Source of the DNA: Patiria pectinifera
Lineage: Eukaryota; Echinodermata; Asteroidea; Valvatida; Asterinidae
DNA: 64,000 bases
Assembly: GCA_029964075.1 (NCBI GenBank)
Contig: CM057144.1
Coordinates: 10,067,281-10,131,280, forward strand
Direction: 5' to 3'
The number at the start of each line of letters is the position of its first letter. The stretch's first letter is position 1. A program made the position numbers and the translations under genes. Below, piece by piece: positions 1 to 13,600 of this stretch. Below the pieces are notes generated by a model. It ran no database searches and had not been told where the DNA came from. It saw only the letters and a list, made by a program, of their open reading frames with translations.

Positions 1-284
1 TTAGTGGCAAAGTCAATTTAACGGTTACACAGTACTAGAATTCCAGCTACATGTAAATTCATGGTATTGGTCATATATAAGCATAGCAAAAGCACATTTC
101 TCAAAATAACTTTAACGCCAGCGTATCTAAAAAACTTCATGCAGATGTACACAATGTACATGAACAAAGGGCTCGAGTACATGTACTGTACGCAGGAAGA
201 CAGATATCTTTGCATAGCAGGCTTGTCTACATTTGTAAATAACAGCTAAAATCCCTGTGCTCTTTCAAAACAAATTCTACTGAC

Positions 285-3200
285 CAGTGCTGCTGGTAGT
301 TGAGCATGATGGCCTTCCGCAGAAAGATCAACTTCTCCTCTTGCTCTTTGACCTTGGGGTCATAGGTCTTCTCACAGACCTTGACACAGTCCTCATTCTT
401 GCTGAAGGTGAAGTTATAGGGCGAGGCATCGATGCGCTCCCCAAATACCACCTGGCCCAGGTTCTCCACGGGACGGACGTCTTCCGTTTTCGGGACCTGG
501 CAGAAGTCAAACCTAAAATATTGGAAAGACAGAAAAAAAAGCATAAAAAAAATCTTCTCTAAGTAGAATTTTACTAGTGCTAGTTTGTAGTACATTTCAC
601 TTACAACAACTGCAAACATTTCACGACATGCAGACTTGTTTTTCTGGCCCCTTTAACTCACGAAAAAATGAAATGCACGTAATGAAAGATTTTAAGAGAG
701 CTGCGCTCCGTTTATTGGCAGGTTATTTATGATTTTTTTCTCTTCAATATTTTGCTTGGCAAACTCTAGGTAAACCACTTCATCATGTAACATCAATGAC
801 CATTAAAAAAAAACCCGCCAATATTCAATGACAGTTTCTAGTTTTTGATGTCTGCATACATATAAGGACAACTTTAGTCATGGCTGGCTTATCTCTAATC
901 TTATTTTATGAAAGCTGTGTGAAATTCTCTTCTCACATTTTTTTTCTCACAATTGAAGTCCCTAACGATAGGTGTTTCATATTCAGATGTCACCTAGTGG
1001 TCAGTAGGGGTAATTTTCTAGAGGAAAACAGCCAAATGCTATAAAATGAATTTCATCCAGCCACATCTTTTCACAATATGTCGATTTGTCCAAAATTTCC
1101 ACATATCCCCCCGTCAAGAGCCTAAATGGTTTTTCACTCAAGAAGATCTGGAGTCTACAATGATGGATAAACTCAAACGAGCTCTATTCCATGCATCCAT
1201 GGAGCCCATTCTCTGAGTCGAGTCTCTTGCTTTGTAGTTGGAGTCCATGCCTCAGAGCCCTAAGGTTCTGAGGCATGGACTCCAACTACAAAGCAAGAGA
1301 CTCGACTCGATGGATGCTGTACTCGCATGGTGAGGATGGCTCTAGACGTGAGTAAGGAGACAAAAGTCAGGCATGAGGTGCTCTACGGCCACTAGTCCCA
1401 AAACATAAAGTATTGAAAAACATGCAAAACAAGAAAATAGACTGGCACCTAAAACAACCAGTACCAACACAGCTTCAGTGCTGCACCAATCAACCATGCC
1501 AAAAGAATTTAAGAAACATGTGGCATGATGCAGGAACTAGGCTCAATTTACTACACATTTCTCCATAGTCAAGCCACCAGACTAATGACACCGAATGAAG
1601 AGGTCAGTCTTTTCAAATAGTTGGACCATGATTGGACATGTACCGGTCTAGTCTTCAGCCCCATTTTGGAATCACTTGACTTCCCTCTCATGTGCAAAAT
1701 ATTGAAAAAAGTCTCCTTTAAAAATTGAATTTAGTCTGCAAACTTGGTTGGTGAAATACTGAGGACCTTTTCTTTGCCCCAGTGGAATTTTTGGAGAAAT
1801 TTGCTGGCTAAAGTGTGAGTAAAGTGGGCCTGATTTAGTTTTGCATGTTTCAGAGCACTCCAGAGCCCTGTCTGTACGGCCACCCACCAAGGATCTCCAC
1901 AACTATCAGAACTAGGCGTCTGCGATTGGCTGTACACTGCGTACTTCATCCAGAGATAGCTGCAAGCCAACTCATTCTATGGGAACCCACACATGGAGTA
2001 GCCTCTTGAGGTGGGTAGACGTTAACCTATGTATGGCGTGCCTTTGTTGCTGTCCGACGAGGGTCGACTTGATGATGATGGTTTTTTTACTCAGCTAAGG
2101 TAAATGCTACAATGCAGTGGCCATTTTGTGTAACTAACAGACTTAGAAACACCAGCTTGTAATTAGGGAAACACACACTTCCTGCTCTAGATGGAACTTC
2201 AGATGTCTTGACTTTAGTCCAATTTCATTCAGAAGCAAGTTTTGCAATGCAGATTTTCACATTGCCGTCGCATATCATGACATTCTCGTATCGCGATTAT
2301 CACGTATCATGATGTATTATTATAAAACTCCTACTTTACAATGTATATTGCCACAACTGTGGTAAAGAAACCCACCTGTCATAATCATAGGGGATGATAC
2401 TCTCTACTGTGTCCAGGCGATTCACATACATCTCAATTTGGCTCTAATGTGGACAAAAAGAAGAAAACAGAGAGATTTTTTGTTGAAACTGTCATGAAAA
2501 GATCCATTTCCCTGCATTTATAATTACATTACCCCCCAAAAATTCTATAAACTGAATCATTGGTCATCATTTTCTGCTTCCTTCGTTGAATTATTGCCCT
2601 TTTCTAGAGTTGGAGAGGTATTCAAATTTTATTTCCTGTTTGCTTATTCATTGGACTTTTACTAGTCCTAAAATTTGGGACTCTCAATACTGTGTATGAG
2701 AGTCCCAAAACTTAAGGTATTGAAAACATGCAAAACAAGAAAATAGACTGGCACCTAAAACAACCAGTCCAACACAGCTTCAGTACTGTATCAATCAACC
2801 ATGCCAAAAGAATTTAAGAAACATGTGGCATGAAGCGGGAACTAGTGTCAATTTACTACACATTTCTCCATGGTCAAGCCACCAGACTACTGACACTGAA
2901 TGAAGAGGTCAGTCTTTTCAAATAGTTGGATCACGGTTGGACATGTACCAGTCTAGTATTTAGCCCCATTTTGAAATCACTTGACTTCCCTCTCATGTGC
3001 AAAATATTGAAGAAAAATCTCCTTTAAAAATTGAATTGAGTCTGCAAACTTGGTTGGTGAAATACCAGAGTTGCTGACTCGAGTCATGTGACTTGGACTC
3101 GAGTCGGACTCGAGTCGCTATTTTTGTGACTTGTGACTTGACTTGTAAATACCAGCTTTGACTTGTGACTTGACTTGGACTTGCAAACAATGACTTGTGA

Positions 3201-5019
3201 CTTGACTTGGGATTGCAAAAAATGACTTGTTACCAACCCAAGTCAGACGCTACTCGAGCGACCCAATACACTTTAATTAAGCTATTATACTTTTAATAAG
3301 CTTTTTCATTCCAGAAAATAGACCTCAGTGACTGAATCCAGTAAAATGAATAGTTCCCACTAGTTTCAAAAGTTTTCAATAAGACTGTCACAACAAACTA
3401 CAGTTTTCAATGACCAATTGTCTCTTGCTTAATGTATTGGTTGAACAAATTTTGAAAGAAACCTTTCATGAAAAGAAAGCAGGCCTTTGTCAATTGCATG
3501 TAAAATACCGGATAGCCTAACCCATTGGTAGGCGTTTAGTATACATGAACATTGAACAATAAAGTGTTAGTATACTACATGTAATCGAGTGAGGAAGTCT
3601 TTTTTTCACGGTCATCTCAGCATTTATTTCTACAATGTAAAGTAAATTTATTAAAGTATACAAAGGGCTAATATCCGACAGATATGTGATAAACTACAAG
3701 AATAGTAATTGCAACACATTGAAAAAGGGGAATTAAGGAGGCATGTTCAAAATAACTCGTAAGTTCACGCCAGGTTAATTCTTTTAGCTTATTACAGCTG
3801 GACAAAATATTGTGCAACTTGACGTGTTCTTGGACAAAGATACTTGTGACTTGACTTGTTTTTAGACCAAATGACTTGTGACTTGACTTGTGACTGGACC
3901 TAATGACTTGTGACTTGACTTGGACTTGCAAACAATGACTTGTGACTGGACTTGGACTTGCAAAAAATGACTTGCTGCAACCTCTGTGAAATACTGAGGA
4001 CCTTTTCTTTGCCCAAGTGGAATTTTTGGAGAAATTTGTTGGCTAAACTGTGAGTAAAGTTGGCCTGATTTAGTTTTGCACATTTCAGAGCACTCCAGAG
4101 CCCTGTCTGGACTTTTACATACTTTGTGTACACGTACTTGGTAACATACATGAACATGTACATTAGCTTGAGTAGGCCTAACTCCAGCTTAACAAGCTCA
4201 TCAGGAATACATGTGAATTCCTGATGAGCTTGTTAAGCTGGAGTTACTCAAGCTACATGTACATGCATCTGAAAAGAAGAATAAAAACTCATTTCCCACT
4301 TTTAGTGTACAGTGACAGTGTTAATGGCAACTAAATAGTAACTAAATAGTAAATACACGTCGCTGAAATTCAACCAAGTTCATAAATCAAGGGTTTCATT
4401 GTCCATGTCATCTTAACAATTATAACAAAAGTACCAATTCAAAACGTGCGGAAAAAAACACAAAACTCAAACATTAATTTGCTAAAAATGAATGAAGAAA
4501 ACAATAATTTGTCATCATAATTCATATTCATAATGCATGCAGTAAAATATATATTTAAATTTTATGTACTTAATCGTGTATTCTATGCTTGTATTTCCTA
4601 TTTTGTATGGAAATAAATGTGAGCTTTGAATTGAATTGAATTGAATTGAAAAAAGTATGTGTGCGTAAACATGGACATGATGGAAGGTAGATGTTATTTG
4701 TTAATCAATTTCCCTCCTTTTGTTTGATCAAACCATCACACAGACAGTCATGACAGTCAAAAAATCATTCCACTTCCCCTTCCATGTGTTTTTAGGCAGG
4801 CTAAAACATATACATGTTGACCATGGCATTGACACATACCTTACACTGACTAGAGTCTTCCGCGGTTTTATACCTAACTTCGGTATCCTTCGAGCAGAAG
4901 CTGACGGGCGCCATGCCTGGCAGATAGAACGCCGAGCAGTCCCGCCCAGCAAGCCCTACCAACACTACGACCGCGAACAGTCCTCGCAATGCCCGACAAC
5001 CACCCAGCATCTGCGTCAT
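285..5019 (-). CDS. TM9SF2/4-like nonaspanin, 5' part (3 exons, runs off left edge)
   Basis: Transmembrane-9-superfamily protein, expected in Golgi/endosomal membranes. Coding exons read on the minus strand: 4840-5019 (60 codons, phase 0), 2376-2443 (68 nt) and 285-512 (228 nt). Each is bounded by AG and GT, and all three join in frame. The first exon gives a signal peptide (hydrophobic FAVVVLVGLAG) followed by the family's luminal FYLPGMAPVSFC motif. The second gives MYVNRLDTVESIIPYDYD. The third starts with FDFCQ and contains VENLGQVVFGERIDASPY and CVKVCEKTY, ending in QQHW. The start at 5019 is chosen because it aligns with the start of the paralogue at 7694. Exons 2 and 3 have exactly the same lengths and phases as in that paralogue. 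The nine-transmembrane part lies beyond the window. TM9SF2 versus TM9SF4 cannot be settled from this N-terminal part. Confidence 0.9.
1215..1308. repeat. Near-perfect 45-bp-arm palindrome
   Basis: The left arm begins GAGTCGAGTCTCTTGCTTTG and the right arm is its inverse ending AAGAGACTCGACTC. There is one mismatch per arm close to the 4-base loop CTAA. Flanking CATCCAT/GATGGATG sequences extend it imperfectly. It lies in intron 2 of the minus-strand TM9SF gene. Confidence 0.85.
1394..1875. repeat. Dispersed repeat copy 1 (uninterrupted) in TM9SF intron
   Basis: About 480 bp, closely repeated in direct orientation at 2701-3065 plus 3987-4110. Shared runs include TATTGAAAAACATGCAAAAC and GGACCTTTTCTTTGCCC. 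This copy keeps the empty site of the hAT-like insertion found in copy 2. Confidence 0.85.
2701..4110. repeat. Dispersed repeat copy 2, split by a hAT-like insertion
   Basis: Second direct copy of the 1394-1875 repeat. Its two halves, 2701-3065 and 3987-4110, match the first copy continuously once the 921-bp insertion and one copy of the 8-bp duplication are discounted. Confidence 0.85.
3066..3986. mobile_element. hAT-like non-autonomous element with GACTTG arrays and 8-bp target duplication
   Basis: The 921-bp element starts CAGAGTTGCTGACTCGAGTC and ends with the near-inverse GCAACCTCTG. It is flanked by the perfect 8-bp duplication TGAAATAC at 3058-3065 and 3987-3994. The sister repeat at 1394-1875 has the same site uninterrupted (TGAAATACTGAGG), proving insertion. 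Subterminal regions are dense arrays of ACTTGTGACTTG-type units; the middle is AT-rich and has no transposase. CAG-type ends and an 8-bp duplication are typical of hAT. Confidence 0.88.
4164..4255. repeat. TAGCTTGAGT palindromic element, hairpin copy
   Basis: The two arms read TAGCTTGAGTA..ACTCCAGCTTAACAAGC and inverse, about 41 bp, with an extra GGCCTA in the left arm and a loop around ACATGTGA. Relatives are at 6191-6297 and 41223-41350. Confidence 0.8.
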
Positions 5020-7693
5020 ATTGGACCTAGGCTCTGGACTTTTTACAAAATCAAGAATTGATGAGCTTCTTGGATTATACTGGAAAATAAATGACGGGAA
5101 AAGTCACGAAAAATGTCTGCTTTCACAGCTGAGTGACTATATTAAAATGCAGCAAAATCGGCCACGCTGGCAACGCAAGTGATCATATCATGGTGATGCA
5201 TTAACGTACGTACGTACGTAACGCACATATATCATACAGTATAGTACGCAGCGACGCGACGGTACGGTACGGGGTACGGGTACGGACATGTGTAAAAATC
5301 CCCGTTCGTATAAGTTGCAAATTGACGGTATCCAGAGTGAGGTTTGGAGCTGTCTTTTTAAGCAAGTGACTGATAGTAAACGAACAAAATAAACAAACAC
5401 TTTCACAACCAGAACATTTTAGTAATTTAGAATTTTTTTTTTGATTTGTTTTCCTTTGCAGTCAAAATATTTTAGGTTTATTTATTAACGATGCTGAACG
5501 CATCCTTCTGAGTACCGCCTTTATGGAGACGAAAAGCGATTCCTCAAGGATTTTTAAAACCTCGGCTTCGTCGCAGTTCTGGCTTCGGGCTCGGCTTTAT
5601 TATTTCAGGCTCCTGAACCAAAACCTTGTTGTAGATCCATCTTCTGCCACAAAACATAAATTACCTTAATCATATGACGCAGAAGTTTGGATATTTTTTT
5701 TCTTTTTACAAGAAGTTCGATGTCTGAATTTTTTTCTCAACCCGGTTACAAGTATAAAGGCCAAGCCGGAGACTTAACGAAAGTTCGAAACGGAAATTCG
5801 AATATTGACGGAAGAGGGCGCCATATCATGCACGTGGCCTCGACCTCCACAATTTTTCTGTGATATTTTTAGCGGCGCCGTGCTAGCGCTACAGGATCTT
5901 TGATTTCATCTATAAAATAATCTCGTAATATACGATGTATGATAATAAATACGCCATGTAGGCCTATATGTTTGCGGACAGCTCAGCATAGTAGCAGATA
6001 GGTGGAGCCATAGTTGAACGTTTTCAAAGGTTCCATTTTTTGGTCTCATCTTTTCTCCTGACCTTGCGTCTCATCAGTCATGTCATTATCATAGCCATAT
6101 ATTATTAAATCAGGATGCAGGATCAGCATGACATGACCAGATGACTGGCCTTCCTGGAAAACCTGGAAAAACAGATGGAAAAATTCCCATATCTTAGCTT
6201 GAGTAACTCCAGCGAAAACCTGGAAAAACAGATGGAAAAATTCCCATATCTTAGCTTGAGTAACTCCAGCGAGAGTAAGCTGGAGTTACTCAAGCTACCC
6301 ATACCATGGAGGAATTCCTCCATGCCCATACTAGCTAACGTTGGCCATTAGGCCTACTTGTCACCCTGTGCACAAACCTGCCAACCGAGTATGAGACAAC
6401 AGACAAGTCTGAAAATTTCTAGGAGTTTTCTCAGTAAATACTTCAATATTTTCCGGGCTAACTTAGACTTTTTAAGACTTATTATCTTTCTGATCATGCT
6501 GATGGCTGATACTTGATAGGCCCGCAAATAGTGATAGCCAGATGGGAATCTTTCCAAACAGATCTTCCCTTTTCTTCTAGTCAGCGCTAGCATGGAGCTA
6601 TAAAAAGTATAAAACACAGCTCAGTGGTGTAACTACGCCTAAGGGCATGCCGGGGAGGGCATGACGGGGGCACATGCCCCCTCCGCCCTGTGCCCTCCTC
6701 CATGATTAACATCTTGGGAAAGAGTTCCATTACATGGGCATCACTTGACACCGCCTGTGCACAAACAAGTATGAGACTAGCAGATTGGTCTGAAAAACTC
6801 TTAGATGTTTTCTCAGTAAATTTTTCAATATTTTCCATGCAAAATTTGACTTTTTAGGACATGTCATCGCTTTTCATGCTTTTGTGTTTCTGATGGCTGA
6901 GTGATGAGGTCACTGCAGGAAAAAATCTGTGATGTCCATGTATGGAATTCTTCCGAAATGTTGAATTGCACTATTTGGTGTTCCTAACTAGTAACTGGTA
7001 AATTGTTACAAAACTGGGGCGCTTGAAGTCCTTTTTTTCAAATTTTGAATTTGGTCGGGTTGTAAGTACGAACTGACCAAAGTCAAAATTCGTAAAAAGG
7101 AAACCTAGAGGCTTTAGTGCCCAAGGTAGTTACAGGGTTGTATCTAGTCCGAGTAACGTAACAAATTTGGGTCAATTCGTACCCCAGTCAACTCGCACAA
7201 TTTCCTACACATTTCTTTTAGGGACGGTAGCTCATCAGGGTGTGTTTTTCTTTTCAAAAAATAAATTGTTAATGACTATTGTGCTTTTCTCTCTGTGACC
7301 TTTATGTATCTGGAAAGAATGTTGCATCCCGATAACACTCTTTTTTCATCATAATTTCTCAATGAAGGTCAGTCATTGCAAAAATGTTGAAAAAAAACAT
7401 GCAGGAAATATATACATGTAACTTGAAAATGTTATCGACTCTCCATAGACTTTGTACACAATGTTCTTTCCCTTTATCTTTTCTTGCCAACCGTAAGCCA
7501 ACATATGTACCACCATCTTAATTATCGATCTCTAGCGGATCCCGAGGTGGTGTATTTGGTATTTTGGAGTCCGTTTTGGGTGTTAAGTCTGATGGTTTTT
7601 AGTGGGTGATGAGCGTGCAATGATTTGTTTGGAGGTTTGAAACGTAAAACAATTTCTTCGCTTGTTCACAGGAAGAGAAGCTGTGAGCTGAGT
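5020..7693. promoter_or_regulatory. Divergent intergenic region between the two TM9SF genes
   Basis: Contains the start-proximal sequence of both genes. CpG-rich patches lie near 5160-5300 and 5500-5900, including an ACGT tetranucleotide run at 5203-5220 and GGTACGG repeats at 5258-5283. The 57-bp duplication lies at 6157-6297. No TATA box or specific factor site is called. That it carries both promoters is inferred from the head-to-head gene starts. Confidence 0.5.
6157..6297. repeat. 57-bp tandem duplication ending in TAGCTTGAGT palindrome
   Basis: A 57-bp unit (starting GAAAACCTGGAAAAACAG) occurs at 6157-6213 and 6214-6270 with no visible change. The second copy is followed by the inverse arm CTGGAGTTACTCAAGCTA at 6279-6297. 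It lies in the divergent intergenic region of the TM9SF pair. Confidence 0.85.
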
Positions 7694-10600
7694 ATGGCAG
7701 GTATTCTGGGTGGTTGTCAGGCATTACGTAGACTGTTGACTGTCGTGGTGTTAGTAGGTCTTGCGTGGCATGACTGCACAGCTTTTTCCCTACTTGGCGA
7801 AGCGCCGGTGAACTTCTGCTCAGTAGAGACACGAGCCAAGTACGAGTCTAATGCATCAGAAAGCGCCATACAGAACCAGTGCCAGGTATATTTATAGGAC
7901 GTAGACCCTTGGGTCTCATAATAGCACTCCGCACTAATGACGTCAATTTTGCTCAACGCTAGTACGAGCGCATATATACCCTGGATGTCAGACAAACTTT
8001 TGAACAATCACGCACGCACATGCATCCAGCACACCTGAGACCGCATACATTCGCTTAGAAGCGGTGCTGCAAGCCTGCATGTAATCTTCACATGAGAAGT
8101 TCGTACAGCATGCGTGTCTGAGATCCATGTACTTGCTTCTGTTTTTAACATTAGTGCAGAGTGCTATTCAATCAATCTTTTCAGTGTCAACCAATGTTTT
8201 GCCTAAATGCTCTAATCTTGTTCAGTAGCTGGTCACAGGTATTGTCATGCGCCAACTTGACCATCGGTCCGAATTTAAAGGGATATTATGTCCTGGAGTG
8301 CGCCCAATTGGGCTATAAAATGCATTTTAAACAAAAGTATGTTAATTGGTAAGAGCATTTATAAACGTCCGAACAACCATCCTTTAAACACTGGGCGTTT
8401 TTATGTTATTGCGAGAACCATGCCAGAAAGAATTTCAGGGTCAAAATTTTGACTCTTAAAACTCGAGCTGTTGGGTACTAGTCGTGATTCCTGCCACACA
8501 TGTTCCATCAGCGCATCGCATTCTGCGGGCGTGGGAGAACCAACATTTGTGTATTGGTGCTGTGTGACGATGTGTGTCGCCCACACACACGTAAAATGTC
8601 CGCCGCGTCAGAAGTAAACATCTGGGATTTTTTGTCTTTTCTCAGGAACAGTGCGACATTAGGTTAGTTTCCTTTAAATTTCAACCGGACCTTTGAAATA
8701 GGATAAGTAAACAATCCAAAACACAAAAATTTGAGGCCATAATGCCTGTTTAAGCTGGGACCTATGCCATCATAGTGTTCCAGTTTGGCCGGCACAACTA
8801 CAATTGTCCTGGACTTAATTGGCATAGTTTTCACGGCAGAATTCATCAAAAACATGTCTCTTTGCCATCCATGTCGTAAAAATAAATGTTAGGTTCTCTA
8901 GGCCAGCAATTTATTACATGTATACGTGAATGTATTTTTCAAACCCCAATCCTCAAAAATTAATTGTGCTGTTCATATAATAGAGTGGTCCAACATCAAA
9001 GTATGGATAAATACTTGTCTGTTAATGTCTTCCCGCAGAGCTTGGTACAGTTGTATGTGAATCGCCTGAACACAGTAAAAACTGTGATCCCCTATGCATA
9101 TGAAAGGTAAGCTCCCAGTCCAGCTCTCAAATGAGTTTTCCCTATAGGCTCCGTGCGCTCCAAAAATAGAGGGCATCTTTTTAAACACTTTTGAGAGCAC
9201 ATAAGTACGTACCACTTCCTGAATGTGCCAAAGCTATTAGCCGCAGCGTCTTCGCGTGAGCGCCGTTAATACATATGGAACACCATACTTTTGGCCATGA
9301 CGACCAGGCTGCCCTATGTATAAGCCTTGCCTGCCCCAACTTTGGGAAGCCCCTACAAAAGGCGGGGTAAAAAAGGTTCGTTATCCATTCCTGGCTGGCA
9401 TCCCACGGGCAGTGGGACTTGTGGGTGAAATCAAGATCAAAGTACATGACTGCGATGTCTTTCTTGTTAGCAAGCTGAAGACTTTTGGTCAATTTTTTGG
9501 ACCGACAGACAGACCATCCAACTGACGTACGACCGATCGTCCGACCACCAAGTGAGTTGTAGAAGCTCCTGCCAGAGCTTAAAAAAGGAAATGGGTAGAG
9601 AAACCCCTGAAATCTCCCGTTGAGAAGAACGCCCTAGGAGAATGAAAAATAGGCATCATCAAACCCCTTAGGATGATAGAAAAAAAGTGAGAGTGCACAA
9701 TAAGCTCTTTCCGTGTTGCAAAAGAAGCCTTGCATGACAGTCTTGCATTCAAAATGATCCCTGCCAGAGCTTAAAAAAATGATGCCGAAAAATGCGACGC
9801 TGATGGCACGGATGCATATGGAACACCATACATTTGGTCACTTTTCGGGGACGGACAGACAGACAGACAGATCGACCGACCACCAAGAGATATGTAAAAG
9901 CTCCTGTTAGAGCTTAATAACTAAATAATGGACCATTTTGACATTGTTCTTCTTCTTTCAGTTTTGACTTCTGCAAAGGAGAAGCTTTGGAAGCCGATCC
10001 TCTGGTTGAGAACATTGGCCAGGTGTTACTAGGGGACCGTATCTCCACTTCACCGTACATCTTCACCTTCAACCAAACGCAGGAGTGCGTTACTGTCTGT
10101 GAGAAGACCTACAATCCTGATGTTGACAATCACATGCAAGAGTTGGACTTCCTGCAGCAAGCGATCAGGCTCAGCTACCAGAATCACTGGTTGGTGACAA
10201 CTGCAGTTGTTGTAGTTGAATGTAAATCAAACTTAATACTCCGAATATGAATATAAATGCGGGCCAAGTAGTGTGAACTATGTAAGGAGTAGCGTTGTAC
10301 ACATAGGAATACAGTTTCATGTGTGAAGGCTAAAGGCTGGTTTCTTCGTATGAATGAAAATTTAACATTTCCGGGACATTTTCGAGTTGAAATTTTATTC
10401 GTTGTGAAGTTATAGAAATGACCGGATACCTGAGTGGGATTTGAATCTTCGACCTCCAGATTACAATGAGCTATCTGGCCTTCGGCCAAAAAAGAGTCTC
10501 TGGTTTCTGGTATGCGCGCGCATCGCCGTAGCCATACACGTCGGCAATATTAAAAAGGTTTTTTTTCACTGTAAGATGATGTCTCATAAACTGCCAAACT

Positions 10601-13600
10601 CACTGGTTTGATTGGAATCCTGCTGCTGCACAATTTCAACGTGTTTTCAGATGGGGTTACGGTCGAGTATAAGCTTTGTGTGGCCTCTCTGGGCTCCCAT
10701 ATGTTTCGCACCAAATTTAGTCGGGCACCATTTGCAGACGGTGTTGTAATTTTGTAATTGTGCATCTGGAAGCCAGACTGAGGTGAGCGATGGTCATGTT
10801 TGCAAGGGAACAGACTAATGTCCAGCCTGGTTACAGTTTTCTCAGATTTTTGTCTTGACTGTCCAAATTTCCCGAAGAATGTTTGTGTCGGTCGAGATTG
10901 TAAGTGGGTGCAGAATTCTCAAGCCTAAGTTATGGCCTTATTTGAGGTCACCTCAAACTCCACCCTGAAGAATATTTATGAGAGTTTTAAGTGGATCGAA
11001 GCATCATCTGCAACATCAGCCGACATTTGAAGAAGAAAAAAGTAGGGAAAAAACCCTGTGTTGCTGCACCACTTTTGGGGCAAGCTCCATACCAGAAACC
11101 TTTTTTTGGCCCTATATGTTTGCAGTTTTTCCAATTTGTCACAATATTTTAATATACAAGGGCGCTAGTCAGAAGCTGTTAACTTTTTTTTAATCAGGAT
11201 TGTGGACAACCTGCCTGTGACATGGTGCTTCAACGTACATGAAGAAGGAAGTGATGATCAAAGGTATTGCTCTGCACAGCTCCCTATTGGTTGCTATATC
11301 GACAAGCAGGGTATCAATGAAGATTTCTGCTTCTCTTATGTGAGTTGCTTTTTATAGATCTACATTGCACCTGAATGTCACAACCTTTAACCTGTTTTAT
11401 TTCCAGATGTGTGTAGTTTGTGATGTGCTGTGCTTATGATCAGTCATTGTTATATTTTGCCTTTGATTGAGCTTATATGATTATGGTTACCAGTGTTGTA
11501 GGTCTGAGACCTGGGCCCAATTTCATAGAGCTGCTTAAGCAGAAAATTTGCTTAAGCACGAAAAAACATTGCTTAGTAAAATTAGGTTACCGGGCAAAAC
11601 TCCATGTGATGTACATTGCTTGTGACTGGTATTTAGCTGTTGTTTACTTAGCATAACAATCGCGAGTTTTGGCCGGTAACCTGATTTTATTAAGCAAGAC
11701 GTTTTTGTGCTTAAGCAAATTTTGTGCTTAAGCAGCTCTATGAAATTGGCCCACCTGGTCTCGGTCTCAAGACCGTCTCAAGACCCTTTTTTCGGTCTCA
11801 GTCTCGTCCTATCAAAGTCCCGGTCTCGGGAGGGCTGGTCTCAGTTTCGAAAGCTCTGGTCTCGGTCTCGGTGTCCGATGCCAAAGTCTCGTGTTTTACC
11901 CCCGAGACCTGTTGACACCGCAAGAAAATGCGCCATTTACATATGGCTTTATTCATTTGCAAGCTGAATTATGTATGAGTCTAGTCTTTATTCCAAACAT
12001 AAAAGAATTTGTAAAGTTTAAGTTTTCATGCTGAAAATCAGAATGAGATTGAAGCTTGAATAAAGACCAGTCAATTCAGCTTGTTGATTCGGTACCCGTG
12101 CACAGTTACGTTGCCCACGTATTGTACTGTCCTAGACGTGACCACCAGCGCTTGCACATGCAAATGTAACACGTTCTTGTGCTTCATGCTTTACACATGC
12201 TTTACCCTAATTTTTGTTTACCTACAACTGAACAATTGTAACTTCTATAACATCAAGTTCAAGGTCCTGCAGAAACTGAACAGCCCTGCTATGCCAAAGA
12301 AATAAGCAGTGGTGCCGTATGGTTTAAAAGAACCACTGGTAATTGTGGGGCAGTGGAAAAGGGGGCAAACAAAACGGCTGATATTTGACCTACTTTTCAA
12401 AAACAAATTTGAGCTAATATATGCAGCAAAGAAAATCTAAAATCATGCATGAAAATGGCTTTCAGTAAAAGTGTGGCATTTAGCAAACAATAAAACCACG
12501 CAACTTATACATTTAAACCAACACAGTGGATGTTTTTCATCTTCTCAAGATCACCCACATTTCAAATATTTCAATTGAAAAATGCCATTCGGATATCCAG
12601 TTGATGATTTAATAGTTCAATATTTGGTGTATTTGGCACAGGCCTAGTTACATGTATATTCAGTCTTAGTGTGTTAATTGCTAGAGCCTTTCTCAATGTT
12701 CTGGGACCAGTTTCTCAGAGCTATGTAGAAGAAAAGGTAACATTGGTTAGCAAATTTGAGGTGGGAACCAATCACGAGTAGACACATCACATGACATTGT
12801 GGCTGGTAACCTATTGTTGCTTAGTGTGCTTTCATTATCCTCTTAGCACAACCGTGAATTTTGTCCTTGTTCCTTACAGGCAAGTTCTGCGGAGAAGGAC
12901 ACCTACTATTTCTTCAACCATATCAACATCACCATTACCTACAACCAGCTTTCTGAAGACCCGAGCATCGGTCGGATAGTCTCCATCCAAATGCAGCCTG
13001 ATAGGTAGGCAGTTTAAAAAGCAGTCACTTTATTTGATTTTTTTTTCAAAAAAGGATGCAAAAGAGAGATCTACAAGTTAAGGCCAAAAAGAAAAGTCTC
13101 TGGTTTCTGGTCTGTGCGCATGTCACTGTAGCCATGCGCATCAGCAAAATTAAAAAGTATATTTTTTTAATGTAAGATGATGTCTCAAAACTGCCAAACT
13201 CACTGGTTTGACTGGAATCCTGCTGCTGGACAATTTTAATGTGTTTTTAGATGGGTTATGATCGAGGGTAAGCTTTATGTGGCCTCTCTGGGTTCCCATA
13301 TATTTTGCACTAAATTTAGTCAGGCACCATTTGCAGATGGTGTTGTAATTTTGTAATTGTGCGTCTGGAAGCCAGACTGAGGGAGCGATGGTCGCTAATC
13401 TGGCACTTGTAAACGCTTTTGAATTAGCGCAATATGTAAGGGAGCAGACTAATGACTAGCCTGGCAGCAGATGCACGATGTCAATGTCGTCGTATGGTCT
13501 GACGTCACCGTTTTCTCTGATTTTTGTCTTGACTATCCAAATTTCCCGAGGAATGGTCATGTCGGTCGAGATTGTAAGTGGATGCAGAATTCTCAAGCCT

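Noticed and set aside
227..619. Minus-strand open frame of 130 codons taken as a gene by itself
   Set aside because: Only 285-512 is exon; the ends read into introns past a clear GT donor and AG acceptor.
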